Of a DNA stretch of 64,000 nt, positions 1-8,355 are shown piece by piece. This stretch comes from Streptomyces virginiae (GTDB lineage Bacteria; Actinomycetota; Actinomycetes; Streptomycetales; Streptomycetaceae), in contig NZ_JOAK01000018.1 in NCBI RefSeq assembly GCF_000720455.1, forward strand, positions 62,001 through 126,000. Direction: 5' to 3'. The position numbers and the translations under genes were made by a program. The first letter of the stretch is position 1; each line of letters begins with the position of its first letter. The notes beneath the pieces were generated by a model. It was given only the letters and a program-made list of their open reading frames with translations. It had not been told where the DNA came from and did no database searches.

Positions 1-910
1 CCTCGGGCCCGCACAGGGTCATCAGCTCGCAGAACTCGTCCGGCACGGCCGCCGCGGCGTCGCGCGTGCGTCCGGCGAGGTAGAGCTCCTGGATCCGGCG
101 GGCCGCGTCCCCGTAGCCGTAGGCGACGGCGAGGTCGTTGTAGAAGTTCTTGCCGACCGCGCCCATGCCGCCGACGTACAGCGCGATCTGCGGGCGGGCG
201 CGTTCCCGTACCGCGGCGGCGTCCTCGCCGATGGCGAGCAGGCCGCCCGCGACGGTCTGGAGCGGGCCGAGTTCCGGCGCGCGCTTGGCCGCGCCCTCGG
301 CGAGCGGGCCGCCCCACACGGCGGCGGCCTTCTCCGGGATGAAGAGCGTCGGCAGCCAGCCGTCCGCGATCTCGGCGGTCAGCCGCACGTTCGCCGGGCC
401 GAGGGAGGCGATGTAGACGGGGATGGCGTCGCGCACCGGCCGGGTGAGGATCTTCAGCGGCTTGCCGTGCCGGCCGCCCTTGTCGGGCGGCAGCGGCATG
501 TCCGTGATGCCGTGGTGGTCGATCGTCTCCCGGCGCCAGATGCGCCGGCACAGCTCGACGGTCTCGCGGGTGCGGCCGAGCGGCTTGTCGTACGGCTTCC
601 CGTGCCAGCCCTCGACGACCTGCGGGCCGGAGGCCCCGAGGCCGAGGAGCGCCCGGCCGCCCGAGAGGGCGTCCAGTCCGGCGGCCGTCTGCGCGATGAG
701 GCCGGGGGTGCGCGAATAGACGTTCATGATCGCCGAGCCGATCTTCAGCCGCTCGGTGCGGGCGGCGAGGTAGCCCATGATCGTCGGGGAGTCGAACCCC
801 CAGGCCTCGGCCACCCACACGGCGTCGAGTCCGGCGGACTCCAGGGCGGCGGCCTCGTCGGCTGCCCGGCGCGGGTTCCCCGCGTAGTCGAGCATCATCG
901 ACAGTTCCAT
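1..910 (-). CDS. LLM class F420-dependent oxidoreductase (3' end outside window)
   Basis: The frame opens at ATG 908-910 and runs off the window edge, so 303 codons are visible and the C-terminus is missing. The protein starts MELSMMLDYAG and contains the luciferase-like (LLM) signature region with GLGASGPQVVEGWHG, typical of F420-dependent TIM-barrel oxidoreductases. The family uses F420H2 or FMNH2 to reduce or oxidise organic substrates, and many actinobacterial members sit in lipid or steroid catabolic operons. The start overlaps the stop of the upstream CoA-transferase gene by one base (TGATG), so the two genes are co-transcribed and probably translationally coupled. The substrate is not known. 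Confidence 0.85.
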   Translation of the reverse strand, partial: MELSMMLDYAGNPRRAADEAAALESAGLDAVWVAEAWGFDSPTIMGYLAARTERLKIGSAIMNVYSRTPGLIAQTAAGLDALSGGRALLGLGASGPQVVEGWHGKPYDKPLGRTRETVELCRRIWRRETIDHHGITDMPLPPDKGGRHGKPLKILTRPVRDAIPVYIASLGPANVRLTAEIADGWLPTLFIPEKAAAVWGGPLAEGAAKRAPELGPLQTVAGGLLAIGEDAAAVRERARPQIALYVGGMGAVGKNFYNDLAVAYGYGDAARRIQELYLAGRTRDAAAAVPDEFCELMTLCGPE

Positions 911-2073
911 CAGGCCTCTTTCGGGAGCAGGGCCGGTACGTCCCAGTCGGCGGCCACCGACTCGGTGTGCGCGCCGGGTCGGGCCGGGCCGCTCGTGACG
1001 GACACCGGGGTCGCGGAGAACCGCGGGGCGGGGGCGGGCTGGACGATCCCCCCGAAGTCGGTGAAGGTCCCCCGGGCGGCGAGGTGGGGGTGGTCCGGGG
1101 CCTCGCGCAGCGACAGCACCGGGGCCACGCACGCGTCGGTGCCCTCGAAGACCGCCGTCCACTCCTCCCGCGTACGGGTCCGGAAGCGGGCGGCGACGGC
1201 CTCGCGCAGCTCGCCCCAGCGGGCGACGTCCTTGCGGGCCGGCGTCCCCTCCGCGATGCCGAGGAGCTCCGTGAAGGTGTCGTAGAACTGCTGCTCCAGC
1301 GCGCCGACCGCCATGTACCCGCCGTCGGAGGTCTCGTAGGTGCCGTAGAAGGGGCAGCCGCCGTCGAGGAGGTTGGCGCCCCGCCGGTCCTGCCAGCCGC
1401 CCGCCGCCATCATCCCGTGGATCATGGCGGTGAGGTGGGCGGTGCCGTCGACGATGGCCGCGTCGACGACCTGGCCGGTGCCGGTGGCCCGGGCGTGCTG
1501 GAGGGCGGCGAGGACGCCGATCACCAGGTAGAGCGAGCCTCCCGCGTAGTCCCCGACCAGGTTGGCCGGGACCGCCGGGGGCTCTCCCGGGTTGCCGATC
1601 ATGCCGAGGGCGCCGGTGACGGCGATGTAGGCGATGTCGTGGCCGGCCGCGTGCGCGAGCGGGCCGTCCTGGCCCCAGCCGGTCATCCGCCCGTAGACGA
1701 GGCGGGGGTTGCGGGCGTGGCAGTCGGCCGGGCCCACGCCGAGCCGCTCGGCGACCCCGGGGCGGAAGCCCTCGACGAGGACGTCGGCGCGCTCGACCAG
1801 GTCCAGGACGCGGGCGGGCCCGTCGGCGGACTTGAGGTCGACCAGGACGGAGCGCTTGCCTCGGTTGGTGATGTCGTAGGCAGGGTCGACCGCGAGTGCG
1901 CCCCCGCCGGGCCGGTCCACCCGTACGACGTCCGCTCCCAGGTCGGCGAGGAGCATGGCGGCGAAGGGTCCCGGGCCGATGCCGGCCAGCTCGACGACGC
2001 GCACTCCGGCGAGCGGGCCGCGGCCGCGGGCCGTCCCGGTGCCGGTCCCGGTCCCGTTCCCTGTCACTGCCAT
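910..2073 (-). CDS. CaiB/BaiF family CoA transferase, alpha-methylacyl-CoA racemase-like
   Basis: This is a 387-residue class III CoA-transferase family protein. After an odd Gly-Thr-rich N-terminus (about residues 4-18) it follows the family fold, with GVRVVELAGIGPGPFAAMLLADLGADVVRVDRPGG near the start. Candidate catalytic residues of the alpha-methylacyl-CoA racemase subgroup are visible: His in AAGHDIAYIA, Asp in NLVGDYAGG and Glu in GALEQQF. The expected reaction is epimerisation of 2-methylacyl-CoA esters, a step in branched fatty acid and sterol side-chain degradation; a CoA transferase role remains possible. It is the first gene of an operon with the F420-dependent oxidoreductase. The ATG at 2071-2073 follows a GGGGGCTCG ribosome-binding sequence. 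Confidence 0.85.
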   Translation of the reverse strand: MAVTGNGTGTGTGTARGRGPLAGVRVVELAGIGPGPFAAMLLADLGADVVRVDRPGGGALAVDPAYDITNRGKRSVLVDLKSADGPARVLDLVERADVLVEGFRPGVAERLGVGPADCHARNPRLVYGRMTGWGQDGPLAHAAGHDIAYIAVTGALGMIGNPGEPPAVPANLVGDYAGGSLYLVIGVLAALQHARATGTGQVVDAAIVDGTAHLTAMIHGMMAAGGWQDRRGANLLDGGCPFYGTYETSDGGYMAVGALEQQFYDTFTELLGIAEGTPARKDVARWGELREAVAARFRTRTREEWTAVFEGTDACVAPVLSLREAPDHPHLAARGTFTDFGGIVQPAPAPRFSATPVSVTSGPARPGAHTESVAADWDVPALLPKEA

Positions 2074-2092
2074 CGAGCCCCCAGCGTCTGCG

Positions 2093-2146
2093 GTGTGCTT
2101 GGTATGCCTCGTGTGCCTGGTACGCCTCGTGTGCCTGGTGTGCGAC
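2093..2146. repeat. 18-bp tandem repeat, three copies
   Basis: Three consecutive 18-base units occupy 2093-2110, 2111-2128 and 2129-2146, each starting GTGTGC and sharing TGGT. They lie between the mapped promoter-like sequence and the start codon of the CoA-transferase gene, so they would form part of its 5' untranslated RNA. Confidence 0.85.
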
Positions 2147-2175
2147 TGTGTGACACAACTGATGTAACACCGGTG

Positions 2176-2204
2176 ATGCTAGGAACGTGTTCCACCGAGC
2201 ACAA
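2176..2204 (-). promoter_or_regulatory. Promoter with KstR-like operator for the CoA-transferase operon
   Basis: On the minus strand a -35 TTGTGC (2199-2204) and a -10 TAGCAT (2176-2181) are separated by exactly 17 bases. The spacer contains the inverted repeat GGAAC-GT-GTTCC (2182-2193). Its AAC-N2-GTT core is that of the KstR family of TetR regulators, which control sterol and lipid catabolism in actinobacteria. A bound repressor would sit between the two promoter hexamers. The motif match is seen; the identity of the regulator is inferred. Confidence 0.55.
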
Positions 2205-2369
2205 GCCCCCTGGCCGGGCTCCGGCGGGATCGGCCGGCTTTGGCGGATCCGGCCCCCCGGAACGGCCGCAAGATCCATGGGCCACCCCCCTGAAAGATCG
2301 CCCCCGGACTCTGTACTCTGAACTCGCTTTCGAGCTGATCAAGCGTTCAATCAGATAAATGGGGGACCG

Positions 2370-4043
2370 GTGCGTCGTCGCCGTCTTGTAATCTCCGCTG
2401 CCGCCATCGCGGCGGGCGTTGGTCTCATACCGGGCGTGGCCCAGGCCGAACCGGCCAAGCCGGACGCGCGCGGCACCACCAAGCCGGACCTGGACCTGGG
2501 CAAGGACGCCAAGGCCAAGGGCCATGCGTTCAGCAGCCCCGCGGACCGCTCGGTCCGCAAGGCCCTGCCGTCCGCCAAGACCGGTGCGGCCGCAGCCCCG
2601 CAGGCCCAGTCCGTCGCCGGCAACCCGACCCTCGCGGTCGGCGTGACGGCCTACGGCACCACGGCGCACGGGACCGAGGTGGACACCACCATCTCGAGCG
2701 CGGACACCGCGCTCAAGGTCACCGTCGACTGGGGCGACGGGAAGACGGACGTCTTCGACGCCTACGGCTCCGACAACCGGACCACGGCCCACGTCTACGC
2801 CGAGGTCGGCTCCTACAAGATCAAGGTCACCGTCGCCGACGCCGCGAACAACGTCTCGGCCGTCAACGAGGTCACGTTCGTCACCGACGGCTCCGACTTC
2901 ACCCCGTACGCCCCGACCCGTCTGCTGGACACGCGCAACGGCACCGGCGCGCCGATGGGCATGGTCCAGCCGTACAGCTCGACCCGCGTGAAGATCGGCG
3001 GCAACGGCGGCATCCCGGCCGGCGTCACCGCCGTGGTCCTCAACGTCACGGTCACCAACACCTCCACCGACGGCCACATCACCGCCTTCCCCGAGGGCAC
3101 CGAGCGTCCGACCACGTCGAACGTCAACTACAAGGCCCGTCAGACCGTCCCGAACCTGGTCATCGTGCCGGTCGGCAAGAACGGCTACGTCGAGATCGCC
3201 AACCGCGGCGGCGCGCCCGTCGACCTGATCGCCGACGTCACCGGCTACTTCTCCAAGACCGCCTCCAGCGGTTACACGCCGGTCACCCCGTCCCGCTTCG
3301 TCGACACCCGCGAGGGCCTCGGCACGGCGAAGGGCCAGCTCGGCGGCCGCAAGACCTTCTCGACCCAGATCAGCGGCCTGCGCGGCGTGCCCCAGGGCAT
3401 CAGCGCCGTCGCGCTGAACGTGACGGTCACCAACCCGAAGGAGGCCGGCCACCTGTCGGTCTTCCCGGGCGGCGGCGCCACCCCGACCGCGTCGAACCTG
3501 AACTTCACCGCGGGCCAGACCATCGCCAACTCGGTGATCGTCCCCGTCGGCCAGGACGGCAAGATCAGCGTCTTCAACGGCGCCTGGGCGGGCGCCGACG
3601 TCGTCGTCGACGTCGTCGGCTACTACAGCACCGACAGCACGAGCGCCTTCCTGCCGCTCTCGCCGGAGCGCCTGGTCGACACCCGTGACCCCAACGACCC
3701 GGTCTACGGGAAGCTGTGGGGCCAGAGCTACATCTACATGCCGATGTCCTACGACGACCCGAGCATCACGGGCTTCGTGCTGAACTCCACGGTCACCAAC
3801 ACCGAGGGCGACGGGTACCTCACGGTCACCCCGGACCCGAACTCGATGGACGACTACATCAACCGCGTGGACGTCTGGCCGACGCCGCCGAACTCCTCCA
3901 ACCTGAACTGGACGAAGGGCGCCACCGTCCCGAACCTGGTCCAGGCGAGCACCGGCGGCAACGGCATCATCGACCTCTGGAACCGGGGCTGGGACGACAT
4001 CGACCTCATCGTCGACCTCTTCGGCCTCTACCAGCAGGGCTGA
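2370..4043 (+). CDS. Secreted protein with PKD-like domain and three repeats
   Basis: A GTG start at 2370 follows a GGGGGAC ribosome-binding sequence. The 557-residue product has a Sec signal peptide (RRRR, then a hydrophobic core, cleavage near AQA at about residue 26) and a low-complexity Ala/Lys linker. A PKD-like beta domain with VDWGDGKTDVF lies around residues 100-170. Three repeats of about 125 residues follow, each with the pattern RLLDTR or RFVDTR, then LNVTVTN, then a VIVPVG-like strand and DLIADVTGYF-like end. Such repeats occur in actinobacterial surface and exported proteins, often beside hydrolase domains, but no catalytic domain is present here. A role as a cell-surface or extracellular matrix protein is inferred. 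It is divergent from the CoA-transferase operon. Confidence 0.8.
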   Translation: MRRRRLVISAAAIAAGVGLIPGVAQAEPAKPDARGTTKPDLDLGKDAKAKGHAFSSPADRSVRKALPSAKTGAAAAPQAQSVAGNPTLAVGVTAYGTTAHGTEVDTTISSADTALKVTVDWGDGKTDVFDAYGSDNRTTAHVYAEVGSYKIKVTVADAANNVSAVNEVTFVTDGSDFTPYAPTRLLDTRNGTGAPMGMVQPYSSTRVKIGGNGGIPAGVTAVVLNVTVTNTSTDGHITAFPEGTERPTTSNVNYKARQTVPNLVIVPVGKNGYVEIANRGGAPVDLIADVTGYFSKTASSGYTPVTPSRFVDTREGLGTAKGQLGGRKTFSTQISGLRGVPQGISAVALNVTVTNPKEAGHLSVFPGGGATPTASNLNFTAGQTIANSVIVPVGQDGKISVFNGAWAGADVVVDVVGYYSTDSTSAFLPLSPERLVDTRDPNDPVYGKLWGQSYIYMPMSYDDPSITGFVLNSTVTNTEGDGYLTVTPDPNSMDDYINRVDVWPTPPNSSNLNWTKGATVPNLVQASTGGNGIIDLWNRGWDDIDLIVDLFGLYQQG

Positions 4044-4211
4044 TCCACCGGCAGGTGAACCCCACGGCGCCCCGGGCGCGGCCGCACGGCCGTTCCCGGG
4101 GCGCCGTCGTCGCGGCGGGGCCGGTTCCCGGCACGCGCCGGCCACCTGCCCGCGCGAACGGCCGGGTCCCGCGCTAGCCTCGGCCACCGACACCCACTCG
4201 GAGGAGCGCTC

Positions 4212-5411
4212 ATGAACGCAGGGGTCCCGCAGGACCGATCGGAACGTGCCTACGACGTCGTCCTCTTCGGCGCCACCGGGTTCGTCGGCGCGCTGACCGC
4301 CGAGTACCTCGCCGAGCACGCGCCCGCCGGCTGCCGGTGGGCCCTCGCGGGCCGGGACCTCGCGAAGCTGGAGCGGCTGCGCGAGCGGCTGGCCGCGATC
4401 GACCCCGGGTGCGCGACGCTGCCGCTGCTGCGGGCCGACGCCCAGGACGCCGCGGCCGTACGCGAACTGGCCGCGTCCACCCGGGTACTGGCCACGACCG
4501 TGGGTCCGTACATCTGGTACGGCGCCGGGCTCGTGGCCGCCTGCGCCGAGGCCGGCACCGACTACGTGGACCTCACCGGCGAGCCGGAGTTCGTGGACCG
4601 GATGTACGTGGAACACGACGCGCGGGCCCGCGAGACCGGGGCCCGGCTGGTGCACGCCTGCGGCTTCGACTCGATCCCGGCCGACCTCGGCGCGTACTTC
4701 ACGGTCCGCCGGCTGCCGGAGGGGGTCCCGCTGAAGGTCGACGGCTTCATGCGCTCCAACGCGTTCTTCTCCGGCGGGACCCTGGCCTCCGCGCTGACCG
4801 CGCTGGGCCGCGGCCCCCAGACCCTGGCGGCCGGGCACGCCCGCCGCCTGCACGAACCGCGGCTGCTGGGGCGGCGGGCCCGCGGGCCCCTGGGCGTGCC
4901 GCGGTTCAGCCGCGAGACCGGCACGTGGGCGCTGCCGCTGCCGTCGCTGGACCCGCGGATCGTGACGCGCTCGGCGGCCGCGCTGGAGCGCTACGGCCCG
5001 GACTTCCGCTACCGGCACTACGCCTCCGTCAAGCACCTGCCCGTCGCGGTGGGCGGTACGGCGGCGGTGGGCGCGACGGCGGCCCTGGCGCAGGTGCCGC
5101 CGGCCCGGCGGTGGCTGACGAACCGCTGGGAGCCGGGCCGGGGTCCGGACGCGGAGCGGCGCGCGCGCAGCTGGTTCACCGTGCGGTTCGTGGGCGAGGG
5201 CGGCGGCCGGCGCGTGTTCACCGAGGTGTCGGGCGGCGACCCCGGCTACGGGGAGACCGCGAAGATGCTGGCGGAGTCGGCGCTCTGCCTGGCCCACGAC
5301 GCCCTGCCGGAGTCCGCCGGCCAGGTGACGACGGCCGTGGCGATGGGCGACGCCCTGACCCAGCGCCTCCAGAAGGCGGGGATCACCTTCCGGGTGGCCG
5401 ACGCCCGCTGA
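4212..5411 (+). CDS. Saccharopine dehydrogenase-like / trans-acting enoyl reductase family protein
   Basis: The 399-residue product begins with a Rossmann NAD(P)-binding segment, YDVVLFGATGFVGALTAEYLAEH, and has the conserved GPYIWYG and HACGFDSIPADLG regions of the saccharopine dehydrogenase NADP-binding family. The same fold is used by the mycobacterial trans-acting enoyl reductase of phenolglycolipid synthesis. In actinobacteria these proteins are usually annotated by similarity only. A GAGGAGCG ribosome-binding site precedes ATG 4212. The gene is a single unit, convergent with endonuclease V. Reduction of a lipid or polyketide double bond is plausible but the substrate is unknown. Confidence 0.8.
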   Translation: MNAGVPQDRSERAYDVVLFGATGFVGALTAEYLAEHAPAGCRWALAGRDLAKLERLRERLAAIDPGCATLPLLRADAQDAAAVRELAASTRVLATTVGPYIWYGAGLVAACAEAGTDYVDLTGEPEFVDRMYVEHDARARETGARLVHACGFDSIPADLGAYFTVRRLPEGVPLKVDGFMRSNAFFSGGTLASALTALGRGPQTLAAGHARRLHEPRLLGRRARGPLGVPRFSRETGTWALPLPSLDPRIVTRSAAALERYGPDFRYRHYASVKHLPVAVGGTAAVGATAALAQVPPARRWLTNRWEPGRGPDAERRARSWFTVRFVGEGGGRRVFTEVSGGDPGYGETAKMLAESALCLAHDALPESAGQVTTAVAMGDALTQRLQKAGITFRVADAR

Positions 5412-5424
5412 CGGACCGCCCGGC

Positions 5425-6102
5425 TCAGGAGGCCTCGCGCAGCGCCCTGCGGCACAGGGAGTCGGCGCGGCGGGTGGTCTCCGGGATCCGGAAGCGGGGG
5501 CTCAGGGCCAGGACGTGCGCGCAGGCGTTGTCGAGCGACACCTTGTGCCCGACGGAGACGTACACCGGCTTGGTCCCGTCCTGCGTCCGCAGGGCCCGTC
5601 CGACCTCGGTCCCGTCGGCGGCGAGCAGCGCGGCGACGTCGCCCCGCCGGGTGCCCGGCTCCTCGTGGGTGAAGGTGAACGGGTTCTTCGCGACGCCGAT
5701 GGACGGGAGCCCGGTGACCACTCCGAGGTGGCAGGCGAGGCCGAAGCCGCGGGGGTGGGCCAGGCCGTAGCCGTCGCAGACCACGAGGCCCGGCTCGACG
5801 GTCAGGGCGTCGAGGGCGGCCAGTACGGTCGGCAGCTCGCGGAAGGCGAGCAGCCCGGGCACGTAGGGGAAGCTGACGTGCCCGACGGCGGTGGCCTCCT
5901 GGACGACCTCCAGGGTGGCGGCGTCGAGGACCACGGCCGCGGCGGCGACCAGGTCGCGGGTGTCGTCGTAGGCGACGTCCACTCCCGTCACGAGCCCGTG
6001 GCCGGGCGGGGGTCCGGACTCGGTGAGCACGACGCGGTGGCGCAGCTCGTCCTGTATCGCCCGGGCCTCGGCCTCGTCGGCGGGGGTCTTCACACTCGTC
6101 AT
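5425..6102 (-). CDS. nfi: Endonuclease V (deoxyinosine 3' endonuclease)
   Basis: The 225-residue product matches the length and motifs of bacterial endonuclease V, which nicks DNA on the 3' side of deoxyinosine and related damage to start alternative excision repair. Visible family features are GVDVAYDD with the metal-binding Asp, VSFPYVPGLLAFRE, VVCDGYGLAHPRGFGLACHLG and GVAKNPF. I chose ATG 6100-6102 (MTSVKTPADEAEA) because it gives the usual family length. An in-frame ATG at 6145-6147 would add 15 residues and overlap the divergent YciI gene. The start region is shared with that gene, whose ATG lies 26 bases away. Confidence 0.9.
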   Translation of the reverse strand: MTSVKTPADEAEARAIQDELRHRVVLTESGPPPGHGLVTGVDVAYDDTRDLVAAAAVVLDAATLEVVQEATAVGHVSFPYVPGLLAFRELPTVLAALDALTVEPGLVVCDGYGLAHPRGFGLACHLGVVTGLPSIGVAKNPFTFTHEEPGTRRGDVAALLAADGTEVGRALRTQDGTKPVYVSVGHKVSLDNACAHVLALSPRFRIPETTRRADSLCRRALREAS

Positions 6103-6127
6103 GACGAGCGAGAGTAGCCTGGCGATC

Positions 6128-6427
6128 ATGTTCGTCATGGAGCTCACCTACACCGCGCCGCTCGAAGCCGTCGAGGACGAGATGGACGCCCACATCGCCT
6201 GGCTCGACGGCCATTACGCCTCCGGCGTCTTCCTCGCGTCGGGACGCAAGGTCCCGCGCGAAGGGGGCCTCATCCTGGCGCGAGGGGTGTCCCGGGCCGA
6301 GATCGAGAGCATCGCGGCCGAGGACCCCTTCGCGGTCGCGGGCGTCTGCGAATACCGCATCACCGAGTTCATCGCGACGAAGACGTCGGCGGACCTGGCG
6401 ACGGTACGGGAGAACCCGGTCGTCTAG
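6128..6427 (+). CDS. YciI family protein
   Basis: A 99-residue protein beginning MFVMELTYTAPLE and carrying the YciI core, with HIAWLDGHYASGVFLASGRK near residues 20-40. YciI proteins are ferredoxin-like-fold dimers with a conserved His and Asp and are related to muconolactone isomerases, but the cellular reaction is usually unknown. It is divergent from endonuclease V with only 25 bases between starts, so the two genes probably share a compact promoter region. An ATG at 6137 would shorten it by three residues. Confidence 0.8.
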   Translation: MFVMELTYTAPLEAVEDEMDAHIAWLDGHYASGVFLASGRKVPREGGLILARGVSRAEIESIAAEDPFAVAGVCEYRITEFIATKTSADLATVRENPVV

Positions 6428-6459
6428 GGGGTGTCCGGCCCTGATCCGGCGGGCACCCC
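6428..6459 (+). terminator. Hairpin directly after the YciI stop, part of a dispersed repeat
   Basis: GGGGTGTCC (6428-6436) can pair with GGGCACCCC (6451-6459) with one wobble pair. It begins at the stop codon and would end transcription of the YciI gene. The 13-mer CTAGGGGGTGTCC here (6424-6436) recurs exactly at 50966-50978, also across a stop codon. Confidence 0.5.
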
Positions 6460-6504
6460 AGGGGGTGTCCGCCGGGGCGTCCGCGGTCCGCGCGGGGCCG
6501 CCGG

Positions 6505-7614
6505 TCAGTGGCGTTCCAGCCGTGCCACCCGGCCCTTCTCCCCCGCCGCCCAGCATCCCGTGTCGGCGGCGCAGTCGACCGTGTCGAAGGAACCGGCGTC
6601 CAGCGGCCGCCAGCTGCGGCCGCCGTCCGTGGTCACGTCCGTGCCCGTGGGCCCGACCGCGAGGGCCGTCCCCCCGCTGTACGGGTACCAGGCCGCGCCG
6701 GACCGGTAGGCCGGCGGCGGTGTCGTCGCCCGGCGCCAGGTGCGTCCTCCGTCCGAGGACACCGCGGCGGCCTGCGGGGAGGCCTGCCCGGGCCGGTAGT
6801 CGCCGCCCACGGCGAGGCCCCTCGTACGGTCCCGGAAGGCGAGGGCGAAGACCCCTCGGGCCGGGTCGCCCGCCGGCAGGGTGGATTCGGCCACCCGCCA
6901 GGTGCGGCCGCGGTCCGCGGAGTGCAGGACCCGCGCGCTCGCCCCGCCCCCCGTGGCCAGCCATACGTCGCGCGGGCCGGCGCTGACCAGGCACTGGCCG
7001 CTCGCCGCGAAGCCCGCCTCGCCCGGTAGTGCGTCGGGCATGCCCCCGCTGGGCAGCACCCGCCAGTGGCGGCCGCCGTCGTCCGTGGACAGGATGCGGA
7101 ACTTCCCGTCCACCGGGTCGCTCATGGCCAGCCCGTGCCGGGCGTCGAAGAACGTGAGGCAGTCGTAGAAGGCCCGCGGGTCGGGGTTGCGGAAGGTCTC
7201 GGTCCAGGTGGCGCCGCCGTCCTCGGTGCGCAGCACCCTGGAGGCCTCGCCCTCGCCGATGGACAGGGCCACCGCGCGGCGCGCGTCGAACGCCTCGATG
7301 TCACGCAGTTCCAGTTCCTCCGCGACCGCGCCGGGCGGGGAGACGTCCTGCCAGCTGCGGCCGCCGTCGAGGGTGCGCAGCACGGTGCCCTTGGAGCCGG
7401 CGACCCAGGCCGTGCTCCGGCTGACGGCGGAGAGTCCCCGGAAGCGGGCGGTCTTCCCGGTCTCCTTGAGGGCCCACTCGGCGGTCGTCACGTCCTGTCC
7501 CTGGCCGGGCCCCGGCTCGGTGCCGGGGCCCGGGGCGGCGTGTGCGGGTCCGGCGAGCACCCCGACCGCCAGGATTGCCACGGACATGCCAATTCCAACA
7601 TCCAGAAGCCTCAT
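6505..7614 (-). CDS. Exported BNR/YCF48-like beta-propeller protein
   Basis: The 369-residue product starts MRLLDVGIGMSVAILAVG and has a signal peptide ending near AHA (about residue 26). The rest is built from at least six BNR-type repeats with the Asp-box pattern S/T-x-D-G-G-x-x-W: TLDGGRSWQ, TEDGGATWT, STDDGGRHW, SADRGRTW, SSDGGRTW and TTDGGRSW. Such propellers occur in sialidases, oxidoreductase-annotated proteins and the photosystem assembly factor YCF48. No sialidase active-site arginine set is evident, so a binding or scaffold role outside the membrane is more likely. An alternative start at ATG 7585-7587 has a better spaced GGAATT sequence. It is divergent from the SsgA-like gene. Confidence 0.75.
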   Translation of the reverse strand: MRLLDVGIGMSVAILAVGVLAGPAHAAPGPGTEPGPGQGQDVTTAEWALKETGKTARFRGLSAVSRSTAWVAGSKGTVLRTLDGGRSWQDVSPPGAVAEELELRDIEAFDARRAVALSIGEGEASRVLRTEDGGATWTETFRNPDPRAFYDCLTFFDARHGLAMSDPVDGKFRILSTDDGGRHWRVLPSGGMPDALPGEAGFAASGQCLVSAGPRDVWLATGGGASARVLHSADRGRTWRVAESTLPAGDPARGVFALAFRDRTRGLAVGGDYRPGQASPQAAAVSSDGGRTWRRATTPPPAYRSGAAWYPYSGGTALAVGPTGTDVTTDGGRSWRPLDAGSFDTVDCAADTGCWAAGEKGRVARLERH

Positions 7615-7916
7615 GGCGCCGGAAGCTAACGCACCCCGGATCCGCCGTCCAGAGGGCGTCCGACCGCACGTTGCGCCGGTGGAGTGAGCGACAACCGGCC
7701 CTTCTGCGGCGCCTCCCGTCCCCGCGCGGCACACCGGCCCGCCTTCGGGCACTTCCGCCCGCCGGTCACTCTGTGCGATCGCACAGGCTGGTTCCGGCCA
7801 GTCGGTGACACAGCTCACTCAAACGCCCATGCACGGATTTGCCGATTCCGGCGTCTATCGGGTTGCCGGGCCCCACCCCACAGTCCGGCAGCAGATCCGC
7901 CGCAAGGGAGTGAGCC
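7615..7916. other. 302-bp divergent intergenic region
   Basis: No gene is supported between the BNR-protein start and the SsgA-like start. It holds a perfect 16-base palindrome (7771-7786), described separately, and an AAGGGAG ribosome-binding site before the downstream TTG start. Confidence 0.6.
7771..7786. promoter_or_regulatory. Perfect 16-bp palindrome, putative operator
   Basis: CTGTGCGATCGCACAG is self-complementary over all 16 bases and lies between two divergent genes, 131 bases before the SsgA-like start and 157 bases before the BNR-protein start. The TGTG-N6-CACA layout resembles Crp/Fnr-type sites, but the regulator is not identified. Confidence 0.5.
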
Positions 7917-8333
7917 TTGATCACTGTCATCGAGCAGGCCGCGCAGGCCCGTCTGGTCGCCACCGCGCCGAAGGTCGAGAGCGTTCCCGTCACCCTCTGC
8001 TACGACCGGGCGGATCCCTTCGCCGTGCGCATGGCCTTCCCCGCCCCGGCCACGCTGGAAGGCGTCGAGGTCTCGTGGACCTTCTCCCGCGAACTGCTGG
8101 AGTCCGGCCTGGACCGCCCGTCCGGCTGCGGTGACGTGCGCGTACGGCCGTACGACGGGGACCGGACCACGATCGAGTTCCACGCGGTGGAGGGGGTCGC
8201 GATCGTGCTGATGCTGACGGCCGAGCTGCACCGGTTCCTGGAGCGGGCCGCGACCGTGGTCCCGCCCGGCCTGGAGCACCTCTACCTCGACATGGACCAC
8301 AGCCTCGCCGAGCTCATGCGCGACACCTGCTGA
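7917..8333 (+). CDS. SsgA-like sporulation/cell-division regulator (SALP)
   Basis: The 138-residue protein matches the SsgA-like family, found in morphologically complex actinomycetes, where members control septum placement, spore wall synthesis and autolysis. Family landmarks are VPVTLCYDRADPFAVRMAF, VSWTFSRELL, GCGDVRVRP, LERAATVVPPGLE and the acidic C-terminus. The start is TTG at 7917, placed eight bases after AAGGGAG; no ATG or GTG gives a full-length family protein. The gene stands alone, divergent from an exported propeller protein. Which SALP subgroup it belongs to cannot be settled without an alignment. Confidence 0.88.
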   Translation: MITVIEQAAQARLVATAPKVESVPVTLCYDRADPFAVRMAFPAPATLEGVEVSWTFSRELLESGLDRPSGCGDVRVRPYDGDRTTIEFHAVEGVAIVLMLTAELHRFLERAATVVPPGLEHLYLDMDHSLAELMRDTC

Positions 8334-8355
8334 CACCCCCGCCGTAAATCGTTTG

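Noticed and set aside
2064..5297. Very long minus-strand open frame of 1077 codons
   Set aside because: It is antisense to the secreted repeat protein and the saccharopine-dehydrogenase-like gene, both of which have clear family motifs; long antisense frames are normal at this GC content.
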